DNA of 64,000 nucleotides from Mesorhizobium sp. SARCC-RB16n (GTDB taxonomy: Bacteria; Pseudomonadota; Alphaproteobacteria; Rhizobiales; Rhizobiaceae): contig NZ_ML703274.1 of NCBI RefSeq assembly GCF_008520305.1, positions 31,218-95,217 of the forward strand. The letters are read 5' to 3'. This document shows positions 1 through 9,009 of the stretch, one piece after another. Positions within the stretch are counted from its first letter, which is position 1. Each line of letters opens with the position of its first letter. Below the pieces are notes generated by a model. The model saw only the letters and a program-made list of their open reading frames with translations, was not told where the DNA came from and did no database searches. The position numbers and the translations under genes were made by a program.

Positions 1-1737
1 GACCACCGTCTCACCCTTGTCGCGGGCTTGGGCGGCGCGCTCATTGTAGCCGTCGATGTTGCGCACGCCGAGCCGCGCCATCTTGCGGTAGCGGTCCTCC
101 ATCTCGCGTACAGCCCATTTGAGCGCGGTAACGGCCTTCTTGGGGTCAGTGACGACGGGGGTCAGAAGGTGCGGGATACCGTCATAGACGGAGAGTTCGA
201 GCATTTTCGGGTCGACCATGATCAGCCGGCATTCTTCCGGCTTCAGCCGGTAGAGTAGCGACAGGATCATGGTGTTGATGGCGACCGACTTGCCGGAGCC
301 GGTGGTGCCGGCGACGAGCAGATGCGGCATCTTCGCCAGCTCGGCGATGACAGGTTCGCCGCCGATCGTCTTTCCGAGGCAAAGCGCCAGCTTGCAGCTG
401 GTCTTGCGGAAGCCCTGGGATTCGATCAGTTCGCGGAAATAGACGGTTTCGCGCGTCTCGTTCGGCAACTCTATGCCGATGACGTTGCGGCCCGGCACCA
501 CGGCGACGCGCGCCGAGACCGCCGACATGGAGCGGGCGATGTCGTCGGCGAGACCGATGACGCGGGAGGATTTGACGCCCGGCGCCGGCTCGAACTCGTA
601 GAGGGTGACGACCGGGCCGGGGCGAACATGGATGATCTCGCCGCGCACGCCGAAATCCTCCAGCACGCTTTCCAGGAGATCGGCATTCTGCTCCAGCCGC
701 TCCTGCGACATATAGAAGCCCTGGCCTTCCGGGGGCTGCTGCAGCAATTCCTCCGAGGGGAGCTCGTAGGCTTCGCCCGTAATCGGCTGCGCAACCTTGC
801 CAGCCATCGGCAGCGAAGGCGATCGCACGGCGGGAGTCTGAACGATTTCCCCTAAGCCGTGCGCAGCCTGTGCCGGTACGGTGTTGCCCGCCCGGGATCG
901 CCGCGGCGTGCTGCTCACAGCTGGCTCGGCCACGGCCTTGTTGGAGTTGGCCGGAAAGACGTCCGGGGGGGCCGCGGAGGCCTGGCCAGGAAGGCATTCG
1001 ATGACACGGAACAGGGTCGTGACATCGGCCGCGGCGAGCGGGGAGATATCGGGCCGCGCCGTGGCACCCGGCTGAGCCGGGACCGGCGCACGCGCCACCG
1101 GGCTGACCTGCCGGCCCGGCGACGTGACGTCGACCAGAATAGGCGCCAAGCCCTCGAAGAAGGCGTGATCCGAAAGATAAGGCCGCTTGGCTTTTTCAGG
1201 GTCGGCTGTTTTAACCGTCGCCCCATTCCCAACAACGGGAGTCGGGCGCGTGGCCGCTCGTGCGGGCACCTTCAAAGCCGCCGGCGCAACGCCTTGCGAC
1301 GTCCCGCCGCGTGCTGGCTGAGCGGACGCGGCCGGTGACGGTCCGCGATGCATGACGGCGCCAGCTTGCTGCGTCGGGAGCGCCTGCGGGCCACCCTGCG
1401 CGGCATCCTCGTCCTGCGGCTGGCGATGCTTGGGTTCATAGTCCGGCGTGCGTGTAAAACGCACATTGGGCGCAAGGAAAAAATACTCCTGCCAGGCAGG
1501 GCTTTCGGTGTCGCCGCCCTGCGGGAAAGCATTGTCCGCTGCTGGCTTGCCATTCGGCCCCGCGGCGGGCCTCCTGTCGCCGCCGGGATCGGCAACCCGC
1601 CTGGAATGGCCTGCATGAGAAGCACTGGACTGGCGAACATCCGCCTTGCCGCCCGGGCCGCCGGGACGCTCCCCCTTGGGGTCATCGGGCGAAGCTGTGT
1701 GCAACGAATTGACCCGAGAAAAACGCCTGGCTTCCAT
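1..1737 (-). CDS. FtsK/SpoIIIE-type DNA translocase, 5' part (runs off window start)
   Basis: ATP-driven double-stranded DNA pump family used in chromosome segregation at division. The frame is open from ATG at 1737 to base 1, giving 579 residues; the C-terminal motor and gamma domain lie outside. Residues 1 to about 300 are low-complexity, rich in Pro, Ala, Arg and Gly, with no membrane segment. The conserved alpha/beta motor follows, with Walker [10 protein letters not shown] at about residue 477 and the FtsK signature [17 protein letters not shown] after it. An in-frame TGA lies four codons upstream of the ATG, so a membrane domain is not simply missed; an in-frame TTG two codons upstream is the only alternative start. 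It therefore looks like the second, soluble FtsK paralogue (compare SftA of Bacillus) and not the four-helix FtsK. Family is certain; paralogue role is inferred. Confidence 0.9.
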   Translation of the reverse strand, partial: MEARRFSRVNSLHTASPDDPKGERPGGPGGKADVRQSSASHAGHSRRVADPGGDRRPAAGPNGKPAADNAFPQGGDTESPAWQEYFFLAPNVRFTRTPDYEPKHRQPQDEDAAQGGPQALPTQQAGAVMHRGPSPAASAQPARGGTSQGVAPAALKVPARAATRPTPVVGNGATVKTADPEKAKRPYLSDHAFFEGLAPILVDVTSPGRQVSPVARAPVPAQPGATARPDISPLAAADVTTLFRVIECLPGQASAAPPDVFPANSNKAVAEPAVSSTPRRSRAGNTVPAQAAHGLGEIVQTPAVRSPSLPMAGKVAQPITGEAYELPSEELLQQPPEGQGFYMSQERLEQNADLLESVLEDFGVRGEIIHVRPGPVVTLYEFEPAPGVKSSRVIGLADDIARSMSAVSARVAVVPGRNVIGIELPNETRETVYFRELIESQGFRKTSCKLALCLGKTIGGEPVIAELAKMPHLLVAGTTGSGKSVAINTMILSLLYRLKPEECRLIMVDPKMLELSVYDGIPHLLTPVVTDPKKAVTALKWAVREMEDRYRKMARLGVRNIDGYNERAAQARDKGETVV

Positions 1738-1992
1738 GCTCAAGACTCACTGTGGAACGTCTGCTGAGCAATAGGGAGCGAGTGGTTAACAGTTGCTTCC
1801 GTCAGTGCCGTCGGAGCGACCGAAAAATATCTTTCGCGGCGATGCCGAACGACACGGATTCGAGCACTGGATCGTATTCGACGATCATCCACGTGTACGG
1901 GGGCCGAGCATGAGCAGCGCCGGCCCTTGGCCATCGGGAAACGGCCCGGGCACCAGGATCGAGAGGACGTCTTTCGTGAGCGAAGAGCGGCG

Positions 1993-2571
1993 CTAGCTGG
2001 CCGTCTTGCCGTGCCGGGCCAGATCCTGGGCGATGGAGAGTTGCAGGGCTTCGGCCAGTTCGCGCGCGGCACGATTCTCGGCGTCGATCTGCGCCCGGTA
2101 GGAAGCAAACTCCTGACGCGGCTTGTCGAAGGACGAGGTGATCGCCCGCTTGCCGACGGTGATGACCGCGCCGCTTCTCGCATCGGTCAGCGTATAGCTG
2201 GCGGTCAGCGTCACCGAACCGGCGGTCGGCTCGTCCTGATCGGTTCCGACCTGGACGAGTGCCGAGGATTCAACAGCTTCGGTCACACTGAGATCGAGTG
2301 AATAGAGGGGTGAGGCCGGTTCGCCGGCGCCGCGCCCGAATCCGAAGATCAGATTGTTGCGCACCTGCTGGGCATAACGCGTCCGAACCGGCTTGATGGC
2401 GATCGATGCCATCTCGGCATTGGCGGTCGAGCCCGTCGACAACGGCGCGCTGGAATAGAGCGGCCGCACCTGGCAGGCCGAAATGAGCGCCAGCGAGCCA
2501 ACGAGGCCGGCAAGCGCGATGCGGCGCAGCAAACGGCTCAACTCTGTCTTTTCCCGATCAGGCAACGACAT
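1993..2571 (-). CDS. lptE: LPS-assembly lipoprotein LptE
   Basis: Outer-membrane lipoprotein that plugs the LptD barrel and helps insert lipopolysaccharide into the outer leaflet. The 192-residue protein has a basic N-terminus, a hydrophobic stretch and a lipobox LISAC with Cys at about residue 33, followed by the family opening QVRPLYS. The rest is the small alpha/beta LptE fold ending in a charged helix. The ATG start overlaps the end of leuS by 14 bases, so the two genes are co-transcribed, the usual arrangement in alphaproteobacteria. The next gene downstream is an FtsK paralogue, not the DNA polymerase III delta subunit (holA) that often follows lptE in this group. Confidence 0.88.
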   Translation of the reverse strand: MSLPDREKTELSRLLRRIALAGLVGSLALISACQVRPLYSSAPLSTGSTANAEMASIAIKPVRTRYAQQVRNNLIFGFGRGAGEPASPLYSLDLSVTEAVESSALVQVGTDQDEPTAGSVTLTASYTLTDARSGAVITVGKRAITSSFDKPRQEFASYRAQIDAENRAARELAEALQLSIAQDLARHGKTAS

Positions 2572-5182
2572 TGACGATCCTCTGCGGCACGATGATCACC
2601 TTGCGCGGAGCCTTACCTTCAAGTGCTTTCTGCACGAAGTCGAGAGCCAAGACCGCTTTTTCGACCGCACCTTGGTCCGCGTCGCGGGCAATTGTCAAAT
2701 CCCCCCGCTTCTTGCCGTTGACCTGCACCGGATAGGTGACTTCGTTGTCGACGACCAGTGCTGGATCGAAGACCGGCCACGGCCTTTCGGCAACCAGATC
2801 GGTGCCGCCCAGCGTCTCCCAACACTCTTCCGCAAGGTGCGGCATCACTGGCGCGATCAGATGCACCATGATCTCCACGGCTTCGCGGCAGGCGCTTTTC
2901 AGCGCCGTATCGGCCTTGCCTTCCGCCACCTCGTTGAGTGGGGTGGTCAGCGCGTTGGCCAGTTCATAGATGCGGGCGATGGCACGGTTGAAGGCGAGCT
3001 TCTCGATGTCTTCGCCGACCGCCTTCAGGATCTTGTGCGCGGCCTTGGACACCGCCCCGGCCTCGCCGGCATCGGCCGCCTTGGGTGCGATGCCTGCCAA
3101 CGTCTCGGCCGCTGTCGACACCAGCCGCCAGATGCGCTGCATGAAGCGATGCGCGCCGGCGGCACCGTCGTCGGTCCACTCGACATCGCGTTCGGGCGGC
3201 GAATCCGACAGCATGAACCAGCGCGCCGTGTCGGCGCCGTAGCCGTCGGTGATGTCTTCCGGGCTCACCGTGTTCTTCTTCGACTTCGACATCTTCTCGA
3301 GCGGGCCGATGGCGACCGCTTCTCCGGTGGCGATGTCGATGGCGCGGCGCTTGCCGTCGACATCCTCCAGCCGCACCTCGGTCGGCGCCAGCCAGCGGCC
3401 ATTCGATGCAGTGCCGACACGGTAGGTTTCGTGCACCACCATGCCTTGCGTGAACAGTCCCTTGAACGGCTCGGCCAGGTTGACATGGCCGGTCTCGCGC
3501 ATGGCGCGGGTGAAGAAGCGCGAATAGAGCAGGTGCAGGATCGCATGCTCGATGCCGCCAATATACTGGTCGACCGCCAGCCACTCGTTCGCTGCCTTGG
3601 GATCGGTCGGCTCATGCGCCCAGGGCGCGGTGAAGCGGGCGAAATACCAGGACGAATCGACGAACGTGTCCATCGTGTCGGTTTCACGCCGCGCATCTCT
3701 GCCGCATTGCGGGCATTTCACATGCCGCCAGGTTGGGTGACGGTCGAGCGGGTTTCCTGGCCGGTCGAAATCGACATCGTCCGGCAGCTTGACCGGCAGA
3801 TCGGCCTTCGGCACCGGCACCACGCCGCAATCCTCGCAATGGATCATCGGGATCGGGCAGCCCCAGTAGCGCTGGCGCGAAATGCCCCAGTCGCGCAGGC
3901 GGAAATTCACCTTGCGCTCGGCCATCGGACGGTTGCCGATGGTCTTTTGTTCCAGCAGTCTGGCGACCTCGTCGAAGGCCAGATCCGGTTTCATGCCGTC
4001 GAGGAAGCGCGAGTTGATCATCGCGCCGTCGTCGGCATAGGCCACGTCGACCACATGGAAAGTCGACGGGTTCTCGCCTTCCGGCATCACTACCGGCACC
4101 ACAGGCAGGCCGTATTTGTTGGCGAAGTCGAGGTCGCGCTGGTCATGCGCCGGGCAGCCAAAGATAGCGCCGGTGCCGTATTCCATCAGCACGAAATTGG
4201 CGACATAGACGGGCAGCGTCCAGCTGTCGTCGAATGGATGGACGACGCGGATACCGGTGTCGAAGCCTTTCTTCTCGGCCGTCTCGAGAGCCGCCACCGA
4301 AGTGCCCATATGGCGGACTTCCTCGATGAACTTCGCCAGCGCCGGATTGGTCTCGGCGGCCTTCTTGGCCAGCGGATGATCGGCGGCGATCGCCATGAAC
4401 GAGGCGCCGAAAATGGTGTCGGGCCGCGTCGTATAGACCTCCAGCTCATGCTCGCCGGCAATGTCCGAGGCCAGCGGCCAGCGGATCAGCAGGCCTTCCG
4501 AACGGCCGATCCAGTTCTGCTGCATCAGCTTTACTTTTTCGGGCCATTCGTCGAGACCGTCGAGCGAATCCAGCAGGTCCTGCGCGAAGTCGGTGATCTT
4601 GAAGAACCATTGCGTCAGCTCGCGCTGTTCGACCAGCGCGCCGGAACGCCAGCCGCGCCCGTCGATGACCTGTTCGTTGGCGAGCACAGTCATGTCCTCC
4701 GGGTCCCAGTTGACCTTGGAGGATTTGCGCGTCACCAGCCCCTTCTGGACAAAGTCCAGGAACAGCATCTGCTGGCGGTGGTAATAGTCGACGTCGCAGG
4801 TGGCGAACTCGCGCGCCCAGTCCAGCGACAGGCCCATGACCTTGAGCTGCTCGCGCATGGTGGCGATGTTTTGGTAGGTCCATTCCTTGGGATGGACCTT
4901 GTTCTGCATCGCGGCGTTCTCCGCCGGCATGCCGAAGGCGTCCCAGCCCATCGGATGCAGCACGTTGAAACCCTTGGCCCGCTTGTAGCGCGCCACCACG
5001 TCGCCCATCGTGTAATTGCGGGTATGGCCGATATGGATGCGCCCCGACGGATAGGGGAACATCTCCAGCACGTAATATTTCGGGCGCGGATCGTCATTGT
5101 GCGCTTCGAAAAGCTTCTTCTCGGCCCAGGCCTTCTGCCATTTGGGTTCTGACGCGCGCGGATTGTATCGTTCGGTTGCCAT
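2558..5182 (-). CDS. leuS: Leucyl-tRNA synthetase
   Basis: Class I aminoacyl-tRNA synthetase that charges tRNA-Leu in the cytoplasm. The 874-residue length is normal for bacterial LeuRS. HIGH motif H50-I-G-H53 lies in [15 protein letters not shown], and KMSKS is at 630-634. The CP1 editing domain is present, with the threonine-rich [13 protein letters not shown] and [15 protein letters not shown] segments. A Cys-containing zinc-type loop (HCEDCG and KCPQCGRD) precedes the catalytic core. I chose ATG 5182 (MATERYNP) because it matches the family N-terminus; an in-frame start at 5236 would add 18 residues of no recognisable sequence. It heads the leuS-lptE operon, and no leader peptide or T-box is visible upstream. 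Confidence 0.97.
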   Translation of the reverse strand: MATERYNPRASEPKWQKAWAEKKLFEAHNDDPRPKYYVLEMFPYPSGRIHIGHTRNYTMGDVVARYKRAKGFNVLHPMGWDAFGMPAENAAMQNKVHPKEWTYQNIATMREQLKVMGLSLDWAREFATCDVDYYHRQQMLFLDFVQKGLVTRKSSKVNWDPEDMTVLANEQVIDGRGWRSGALVEQRELTQWFFKITDFAQDLLDSLDGLDEWPEKVKLMQQNWIGRSEGLLIRWPLASDIAGEHELEVYTTRPDTIFGASFMAIAADHPLAKKAAETNPALAKFIEEVRHMGTSVAALETAEKKGFDTGIRVVHPFDDSWTLPVYVANFVLMEYGTGAIFGCPAHDQRDLDFANKYGLPVVPVVMPEGENPSTFHVVDVAYADDGAMINSRFLDGMKPDLAFDEVARLLEQKTIGNRPMAERKVNFRLRDWGISRQRYWGCPIPMIHCEDCGVVPVPKADLPVKLPDDVDFDRPGNPLDRHPTWRHVKCPQCGRDARRETDTMDTFVDSSWYFARFTAPWAHEPTDPKAANEWLAVDQYIGGIEHAILHLLYSRFFTRAMRETGHVNLAEPFKGLFTQGMVVHETYRVGTASNGRWLAPTEVRLEDVDGKRRAIDIATGEAVAIGPLEKMSKSKKNTVSPEDITDGYGADTARWFMLSDSPPERDVEWTDDGAAGAHRFMQRIWRLVSTAAETLAGIAPKAADAGEAGAVSKAAHKILKAVGEDIEKLAFNRAIARIYELANALTTPLNEVAEGKADTALKSACREAVEIMVHLIAPVMPHLAEECWETLGGTDLVAERPWPVFDPALVVDNEVTYPVQVNGKKRGDLTIARDADQGAVEKAVLALDFVQKALEGKAPRKVIIVPQRIVNVVA

Positions 5183-5334
5183 GGGACGTTTTTCACTTAA
5201 AAGCATGCGAATGCGGGCAAGGGCCCGGCAGTTCACGAAATGTGGTCCGGGTGTTCACCATGGTTTGGCAAACCCGTCAACCATATGGGCATCGCGGCTG
5301 ACAAAAACGCGGGTCAAAACAGCGGGATTTGCAT

Positions 5335-5997
5335 ATGGGCGACACCGTTCAGCAGTTTTTCGCGGTCAAGGCGAAGATCGCCGCGGCCGAGCTGGAGGCC
5401 GGCCGTGAAGTCGGCGCGGTGACGCTGGTTGCGGTCTCCAAGACCTTCGACGCCGCCGATATCCAACCGGTGATCGAGGCCGGCCAACGCGTCTTCGGCG
5501 AGAACCGCGTCCAGGAAGCACAAGGCAAATGGCCAGCGCTGAAAGCGGCTTTCCCAGACATTGAACTGCACCTGATCGGTCCGCTGCAGTCGAACAAGGC
5601 GAAGGAGGCGGTGGCGCTGTTCGATGTCATCGAGACGGTCGATCGCGACAAGATCGCCGCCGAACTCGCCAAGGAAATTGTCCGGCAAGGCCGTGCGCCA
5701 AAGCTCTATGCCCAGGTGAATACCGGTTCCGAACCGCAGAAAGCCGGCATCGAACCGCGCGACGCCGTCGCATTCGTCAAACGCTGCCGGGAAGTCCACG
5801 GCCTCGCCATCGAAGGCCTGATGTGCATCCCGCCGGCCGACGAAAACCCCGGCCCACATTTCGCGCTGCTGGAAAAACTGGCGCGGGAGGCCGGCGTCGC
5901 CAAACTGTCGATGGGCATGTCTGGGGATTACGAGACAGCGATCGCCTTCGGCGCCACCAGCGTCAGGGTTGGTTCGGCGATCTTCGGCAGCCGGTAG
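5335..5997 (+). CDS. YggS/PROSC family pyridoxal-phosphate homeostasis protein
   Basis: PLP-binding single-domain alanine-racemase-like TIM barrel. Members buffer free PLP and affect amino-acid pools; no catalytic activity is established. The protein has 220 residues, with the PLP lysine in LVAVSKTF near residue 34, then FGENRVQEAQGK, HLIGPLQSNK, the MCIPP loop and the C-terminal phosphate-binding signature LSMGMSGDYETAIAFGATSVRVGSAIFG. ATG 5335 is preferred over the in-frame TTG two codons upstream. It is divergent from leuS with about 150 bases between, a common rhizobial neighbourhood. Confidence 0.94.
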   Translation: MGDTVQQFFAVKAKIAAAELEAGREVGAVTLVAVSKTFDAADIQPVIEAGQRVFGENRVQEAQGKWPALKAAFPDIELHLIGPLQSNKAKEAVALFDVIETVDRDKIAAELAKEIVRQGRAPKLYAQVNTGSEPQKAGIEPRDAVAFVKRCREVHGLAIEGLMCIPPADENPGPHFALLEKLAREAGVAKLSMGMSGDYETAIAFGATSVRVGSAIFGSR

Positions 5998-6016
5998 TCC
6001 GGCCGAACCTCCCAGC

Positions 6017-6057
6017 TTGCTGAGGCATGAGTCGGATGCTATATCTAGCCAAGCTAG
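6017..6057 (+). promoter_or_regulatory. Candidate autoregulated promoter of the phd-vapC operon
   Basis: TTGCTG at 6017-6022 and TATATC at 6040-6045 are separated by 17 bases and resemble a sigma-70 promoter. The -10 runs into a palindrome: CTAGC (6045-6049), CAA, GCTAG (6053-6057). A looser outer match extends it (ATGCT at about 6036, AGCAT at about 6064). Phd/VapB antitoxins normally repress their own operon by binding such palindromes. The site is seen directly; the binding is inferred. Confidence 0.5.
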
Positions 6058-6071
6058 CTAGGAAGCATTCT

Positions 6072-6326
6072 ATGAACTGGCATCTTCAGGACGCAAAAAA
6101 CAATTTCTCCAAGCTGGTCCAACGCGCGCGCAGCGAGGGACCGCAGACGGTGACGTTGCGCGGCGAGCGGGCCGCGGTGGTTCTCTCCGCCGAGGATTAC
6201 GATCGTCTGGCTGGAAAGAAAAAGTCGTTGGCTGAGTATCTTTTGACAGGCCCGGTTTGGGATGATGATTTCGCCGAGGAGGTCAACCGTCGCCCGGAAA
6301 CGATGATCCGGAACGTCGATCTCTGA
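6072..6326 (+). CDS. Phd/YefM family antitoxin
   Basis: Antitoxin of a type II pair: it binds and neutralises the downstream PIN toxin and represses the operon. The 84-residue protein has the Phd fold at the N-terminus (MNWHLQDAKNNFSKLVQRA, then VTLRGERAAVVLSAEDYDRL) and a C-terminal toxin-binding tail with LLTGPVWDDDF. ATG 6072 is chosen because AGGA lies just upstream at 6061 and this is where family similarity begins; the frame is open to 6027, but that part overlaps the promoter and operator. Its TGA overlaps the toxin ATG, indicating translational coupling. Confidence 0.9.
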   Translation: MNWHLQDAKNNFSKLVQRARSEGPQTVTLRGERAAVVLSAEDYDRLAGKKKSLAEYLLTGPVWDDDFAEEVNRRPETMIRNVDL

Positions 6327-6727
6327 TGTATCTGCTCGATACGAACATCGTTTCCGACGTGCAGAGGCGGCTACCCAGGCCGACTGAATGGTTGGCTTCG
6401 GTAGATCCAACATCGGTGAATCTCAGCGTCATTACCCTTGGTGAGATCGAGCGTGGGATCGTCAAGCTGGGCAAGGTCGATTCCGAAAAGGCGACACGCC
6501 TCGATTTATGGCTACGGGAGCTTCGGCGTGACAACGTCGACCGTATTCTTGCTGTCACGGAAGATGTGGCATTGACTTGGGGCCGCATCACCGCCGCCCG
6601 AACACGAGGCAGCGCTGACACGCTCATCGCCGCAACCGCACTTGTCCATGACCTCGTTCTGGTAACTCGCAACGTCATCGACTTTGAAGATACTGGCGTG
6701 ACGGTGCTCAATCCCTGGGACATCTAA
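6326..6727 (+). CDS. VapC/FitB-type PIN-domain toxin
   Basis: Mg-dependent ribonuclease toxin; VapC members cut tRNA or rRNA and stop translation when the antitoxin is lost. The 133-residue protein has the PIN acidic residues in order: Asp in MYLLDTNIVSD (residue 5), Glu in LGEIERG (about 40), Asp in GSADTLIAATA (about 98), and Asp in LVTRNVIDFEDTGV near the C-terminus. The ending LNPW is typical of the FitB-like branch. It begins at the antitoxin stop codon (ATGA overlap). All catalytic residues are present, so it is probably active. Its target is unknown. Confidence 0.92.
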   Translation: MYLLDTNIVSDVQRRLPRPTEWLASVDPTSVNLSVITLGEIERGIVKLGKVDSEKATRLDLWLRELRRDNVDRILAVTEDVALTWGRITAARTRGSADTLIAATALVHDLVLVTRNVIDFEDTGVTVLNPWDI

Positions 6728-6874
6728 GCGCTCCTTTCTACCCCGCAGCGCACCATTTTCGCCTATGCCACATCGTTGGGCCTGGTCCAAAAGCGCCATT
6801 ATGCCAATGCTTGAAACGAAACGTACCGTTCCTATTTGTCTTGTGTCACCTACACATTCTCCTGGAGCTTCGCC

Positions 6875-7924
6875 ATGCGTTACAATCAGCTTGGAAATAC
6901 CGGGCTATTCGTCTCCGAACTTTGCCTCGGCACCATGACCTTCGGCGCCGCCGGCCAGAACGCCCAATGGGGCCTGATCGCCAGCCTCGACCAAAAGGGT
7001 GTCAACGAGATCGTCGGCCGCTCGATCGCGGCCGGCGTCAACTTCTTCGACACGGCGGACGTCTATTCGTTCGGCGAGTCCGAGCGCCTGCTCGGCCAGT
7101 CGCTCCGGGACCTCGGTATTGCCCGGTCGAATGTGGTCATCGCGACCAAGGTCCATGGCGCCATGGGCGAAGGCCCGAACCAGCGCGGCTCCTCGCGCGG
7201 CCACATCATGGATTCGGTCGATGCCAGCCTCGAACGGCTGCAGCTCGACCATATCGATCTCTATCAGCTGCACGGCACCGACGCGGTTACGCCGATCGAC
7301 GAGACGCTGCGGGCACTCGACGATCTCGTCTCCAGCGGCAAGGTCCGCTATGTCGGCGTGTCCAACTGGCAGGCCTGGCGCATCGCCAAGGCGCTCGGCA
7401 TCGCCGACCGCAAGGGCTTTGCCCGCTTCGAGACCATCCAGTCCTATTATTCGATCGCCGGCCGCGACCTCGAACGCGAGATCGTGCCGCTGATCAACGA
7501 GGAGAAGCTCGGCCTGATGGTGTGGTCGCCGATGGCCGGCGGCCTGCTGTCGGGCAAATACGGTCCCGGCGCGCCGGGCAATGGCGAGGGCCGGCGCGCG
7601 TCCTTCAACTTCCCGCCGGTCAACGAGGACCGCGCCTGGGCGGCGGTCGCCGTCATGCGCGAGATCGCGAAAAAGCATGATGTCAGCGTCGCCACGGTGG
7701 CGCTCGGCTATGTCCTGGCCAAGCCTTTCGTGATGAGCGTCATCATCGGCGCCAGCCGCATGGACCAGCTCGAGCAGAACCTCGCCGCCACCAACCTCGA
7801 GCTCGATGCGGACGATCTCGCCAGGCTGGACGAAGCGAGTGCATTACCCGCCGAATATCCCGGCTGGATGGTCGAACGCCAGGGTGCGGGCCGTCGTCCG
7901 GCCCCTTTCGTGCCTAAGGCATAG
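6875..7924 (+). CDS. Aldo/keto reductase
   Basis: NADPH-dependent oxidoreductase of the AKR TIM-barrel superfamily, cytoplasmic; substrate unknown. It has 349 residues. The catalytic tetrad is visible: Asp and Tyr in NFFDTADVYSFGESE (about 59-64), Lys in VVIATKVHG (about 92) and His in LYQLHGTDA (about 134). The cofactor end is VIIGASRMDQLEQNL near residue 290. The start ATG 6875 has CTGGAG just upstream and begins the family opening MRYNQLGNTGLFVSEL. A paralogue lies at 10238, on the other side of a LysR/MFS pair, so the four genes look like one cassette. Confidence 0.93.
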   Translation: MRYNQLGNTGLFVSELCLGTMTFGAAGQNAQWGLIASLDQKGVNEIVGRSIAAGVNFFDTADVYSFGESERLLGQSLRDLGIARSNVVIATKVHGAMGEGPNQRGSSRGHIMDSVDASLERLQLDHIDLYQLHGTDAVTPIDETLRALDDLVSSGKVRYVGVSNWQAWRIAKALGIADRKGFARFETIQSYYSIAGRDLEREIVPLINEEKLGLMVWSPMAGGLLSGKYGPGAPGNGEGRRASFNFPPVNEDRAWAAVAVMREIAKKHDVSVATVALGYVLAKPFVMSVIIGASRMDQLEQNLAATNLELDADDLARLDEASALPAEYPGWMVERQGAGRRPAPFVPKA

Positions 7925-7951
7925 TTCGAACCGCGAGCCAGCCAGCCTTCT

Positions 7952-7986
7952 CGAAAGCCGCGTGCCCCATGGACGCGCGGCTTTCG
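7952..7986. terminator. Bidirectional hairpin between AKR and lysR
   Basis: CGAAAGCCGCG (7952-7962) and CGCGGCTTTCG (7976-7986) form a perfect 11-bp stem with a 13-base loop. It abuts the stop codon of the converging LysR gene. The base of the stem gives A/T tracts on both sides, so it can serve both genes. Confidence 0.6.
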
Positions 7987-8892
7987 TCACAGCCGAACCG
8001 TCTCGGCCAGAAAGTCGAGAAAGACGCGCACCCGCGCAGGCAGATGCTTGCCCTGGCCGACATAGACGGCATGCGTCGGCTCTTCGTCGCCGGGATTGAA
8101 GTCTTCCAGCAGCGGCACAAGCCTGCCGGCGGCAATGTCGGGCTCGACATGCCAGCGCGCCAGTCGGGCAATGCCCGCCCCGGCGACGGTCGTTTGGCGC
8201 ATCGCCTCGCCATCGGTCAAAGTCAGGTTTCCGACAATGGGGATGATGATCGGCGCGCCTGCCGCATCGACAAAAGGCCAGCCGTCGATATGCCGCGCGA
8301 AGCCGAAGGCGAGCATGTTGTGACGCTGGAGAGCGGACAGCGTACGCGGCATGCCGTGTGCTTCGAGATAGGAAGGCGCCGCGACCAATACCATCCGGCT
8401 TTGACCGAGCTTGCGCGCCACCAGCCGTGATTCGCTCAGCGGCCCGGCGCGTATGGCCACATCGGCGCGCTCTTCCAACAAGTCGATCACGTTGTCGGTC
8501 AGCACAGCCTCGACGGAAATCTCCGGATATAGTTCCAGAAAACGCGGCAGCAGTGCCATTAGCCGGTGTTGGCCGAACGGAACGTAGCTGTTGACCCTAA
8601 GCCTGCCGCGCGGCGCGGCTCCTGCCGCCGCTTCACGCTCGGCCTTATCCATGTCGGCCAGGATGCGCACGCCGCTCTCGTAGAACACGGTCCCTTCCGG
8701 TGTCAGTTGCAGCTTGCGCGTCGAGCGGCTGACCAGGCGCGCGCCGAGCCGCGCCTCCAGCCGCGCGATCAGCTTGCTGACCGCCGATGGCGTCATGCGC
8801 AGCCGCCGCGCCGCAGCCGAAAAACTGCCCGCCTCGACGACGCGCGCGAAGACTTCGATCTCGCCGGAGCGGTTGATATCGGGCCTGGCCAT
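7987..8892 (-). CDS. LysR-family transcriptional regulator
   Basis: The 301-residue protein has an N-terminal winged HTH (residues about 8-67: FARVVEAGSFSAAARRL, TPSAVSKLIARLEARLGARL) and a periplasmic-binding-like effector domain from about 90. The GRLRVNSY segment and the ending ARVRVFLDFLAETVRL match the CrgA/YafC-type branch, which often controls a divergent efflux or oxidoreductase gene. It is transcribed away from the MFS gene at 9010. ATG 8892 is chosen because it begins a standard LysR N-terminus, although there is no Shine-Dalgarno sequence. Instead a perfect palindrome touches the start codon, so the mRNA may be leaderless or very short-leadered. The effector is unknown. Confidence 0.92.
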   Translation of the reverse strand: MARPDINRSGEIEVFARVVEAGSFSAAARRLRMTPSAVSKLIARLEARLGARLVSRSTRKLQLTPEGTVFYESGVRILADMDKAEREAAAGAAPRGRLRVNSYVPFGQHRLMALLPRFLELYPEISVEAVLTDNVIDLLEERADVAIRAGPLSESRLVARKLGQSRMVLVAAPSYLEAHGMPRTLSALQRHNMLAFGFARHIDGWPFVDAAGAPIIIPIVGNLTLTDGEAMRQTTVAGAGIARLARWHVEPDIAAGRLVPLLEDFNPGDEEPTHAVYVGQGKHLPARVRVFLDFLAETVRL

Positions 8893-8911
8893 CTGTGAAT
8901 CTATTTCACAG
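8893..8911. promoter_or_regulatory. Palindromic LysR-type operator at the lysR start codon
   Basis: CTGTGAA (8893-8899), five bases, TTCACAG (8905-8911) is a perfect 7-bp inverted repeat and contains the LysR-box pattern T-N11-A. It lies in the lysR-MFS intergenic region directly before the lysR ATG. This fits autorepression plus control of the divergent exporter. Sequence seen directly; regulator assignment inferred from position. Confidence 0.6.
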
Positions 8912-9009
8912 GAAATATGCCTTGGGCAAGTCTGGTTCACAGCATGGCGGATCACGATCTTCCGGGCCGGGGCGCGGAGCGTCCCTTGCTGACAGATGGA
9001 CCCACCGCC

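Noticed and set aside
1740-2183. 147-codon minus-strand frame between the FtsK-type gene and lptE
   Set aside because: Most of it is a shadow of lptE; the remaining part has no motif or ribosome site.
2483-5152. Long plus-strand open frame opposite leuS
   Set aside because: It is the mirror of a fully conserved leuS; its translation is His/Arg/Asp-rich with no recognisable motif, as expected for antisense of GC-rich coding DNA.
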